Positions 34,680 to 34,864 of a stretch of 34,864 bases of DNA are shown piece after piece (the first letter of the stretch is position 1; the number at the start of each line of letters is the position of its first letter). A program made the translations under genes and the position numbers. The stretch is taken from positions 1 through 34,864 of the forward strand of contig JYNY01000084.1 of NCBI GenBank assembly GCA_000954095.1. Direction: 5' to 3'. The DNA comes from Candidatus Omnitrophus magneticus. Lineage in GTDB: Bacteria > Omnitrophota > Gorgyraeia > Tantalellales > Tantalellaceae. The notes under the pieces were generated by a model. That model worked only from the letters and a program-made list of their open reading frames with translations, made no database searches and had not been told where the DNA came from.

Positions 34680-34864
34680 CTAAGCTTCTTTCACCCAAAC
34701 CTTTTTACCTTGAAACACAATAGCGAGTTTTTTTATTTTTTTTATGCCGCGGGATTTTAAAATTAAATCGTATTGTTTTTCTTCTATCTGTTTAAACGCG
34801 GCTTTTACAGCTTGCGGCATTTTTTCTTTTTTGCGCGCGTCTACTTTTTTAAACTCAATTATTA
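34680..34864 (-). CDS. Partial: PD-(D/E)XK-type C-terminus
   Basis: The last 61 codons of a gene running off the window edge. IIEFKKVDARKK, AFKQIEEKQYDLIL and IKKLAIVFQGKKVWV match the C-terminal nuclease-like domain of AAA-ATPase-like proteins (DUF1703/PDDEXK_9): a core ExK strand, the helix with Q, and the closing strands. The ATPase part would lie outside the window. The stop overlaps a 15-base palindrome GTAATGT-G-ACATTAC (34666-34680), which may be a weak hairpin. Confidence 0.7.
   Translation of the reverse strand, partial: IIEFKKVDARKKEKMPQAVKAAFKQIEEKQYDLILKSRGIKKIKKLAIVFQGKKVWVKEA

Overview
This is a bacterial chromosome fragment, AT-rich (roughly one third G+C by eye), with compact gene blocks and many structured intergenic repeats. 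The gene set (Bat-type von Willebrand operon, cobalamin-dependent MetH, a PHP/endonuclease-Q-like protein fused to a UvrD helicase, UDP-glucose dehydrogenase, polyprenyl-sugar glycosyltransferases, aspartate dehydrogenase) suggests an uncultured anaerobic or microaerophilic Gram-negative bacterium of the Omnitrophota/Elusimicrobiota kind. That placement is an inference from gene style, not something the sequence proves.

Layout. 1-4600 is a graveyard of mobile DNA: an IS4-family element (1-1283) cuts the 3' end of a DUF4143-type ATPase remnant, an IS21-family element (about 1649-4048) cuts its 5' side, and the far side of the IS21 element abuts the C-terminal stump of a large serine recombinase that ends beside tRNA-His(GTG). 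4600-12150 holds a Gfo/Idh/MocA oxidoreductase, malic enzyme, MetH and a short MscS-like channel. Three copies of one 155-base structured repeat lie in the gaps. 12190-13050 is a quasi-palindromic tRNA-Ser locus: divergent tRNA-Ser(CGA) and tRNA-Ser(GGA) are each trailed by the same unit of about 188 bases, and each unit ends in a copy of its own tRNA's 3' end. 13050-14185 is a small cassette (VOC protein plus a truncated ORF) and a long nested palindrome.

14186-18847 carries a single-domain response regulator, the EndoQ-like/UvrD fusion and a secreted carbohydrate-binding-like protein, all on the minus strand. 19038-26359 is a Bat operon (DUF4381-like membrane protein, two VWA proteins, TPR protein, BatD, BatE-like) behind a good sigma-70 promoter, but with no MoxR ATPase or DUF58 gene next to it. 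26376-29011 is a second plus-strand unit: a small Cys-rich protein, an ArnT/PMT-type glycosyltransferase and a polyprenyl-phosphate-sugar-synthase-like GT2, which plausibly make and use a lipid-linked sugar. On the minus strand, 29032-34864 holds UDP-glucose dehydrogenase, a BaiN/HI0933 flavoprotein, an RhlE-type DEAD-box helicase, aspartate dehydrogenase and the 3' end of a PD-(D/E)XK-type gene.

The strongest candidates for something undescribed are the two tRNA-Ser trailer units (host-tRNA-specific ends around a nearly identical core, no recombinase inside) and the three-copy structured intergenic repeat, whose outer stem is kept by wobble and compensating changes. No CRISPR array, rRNA or origin was found.
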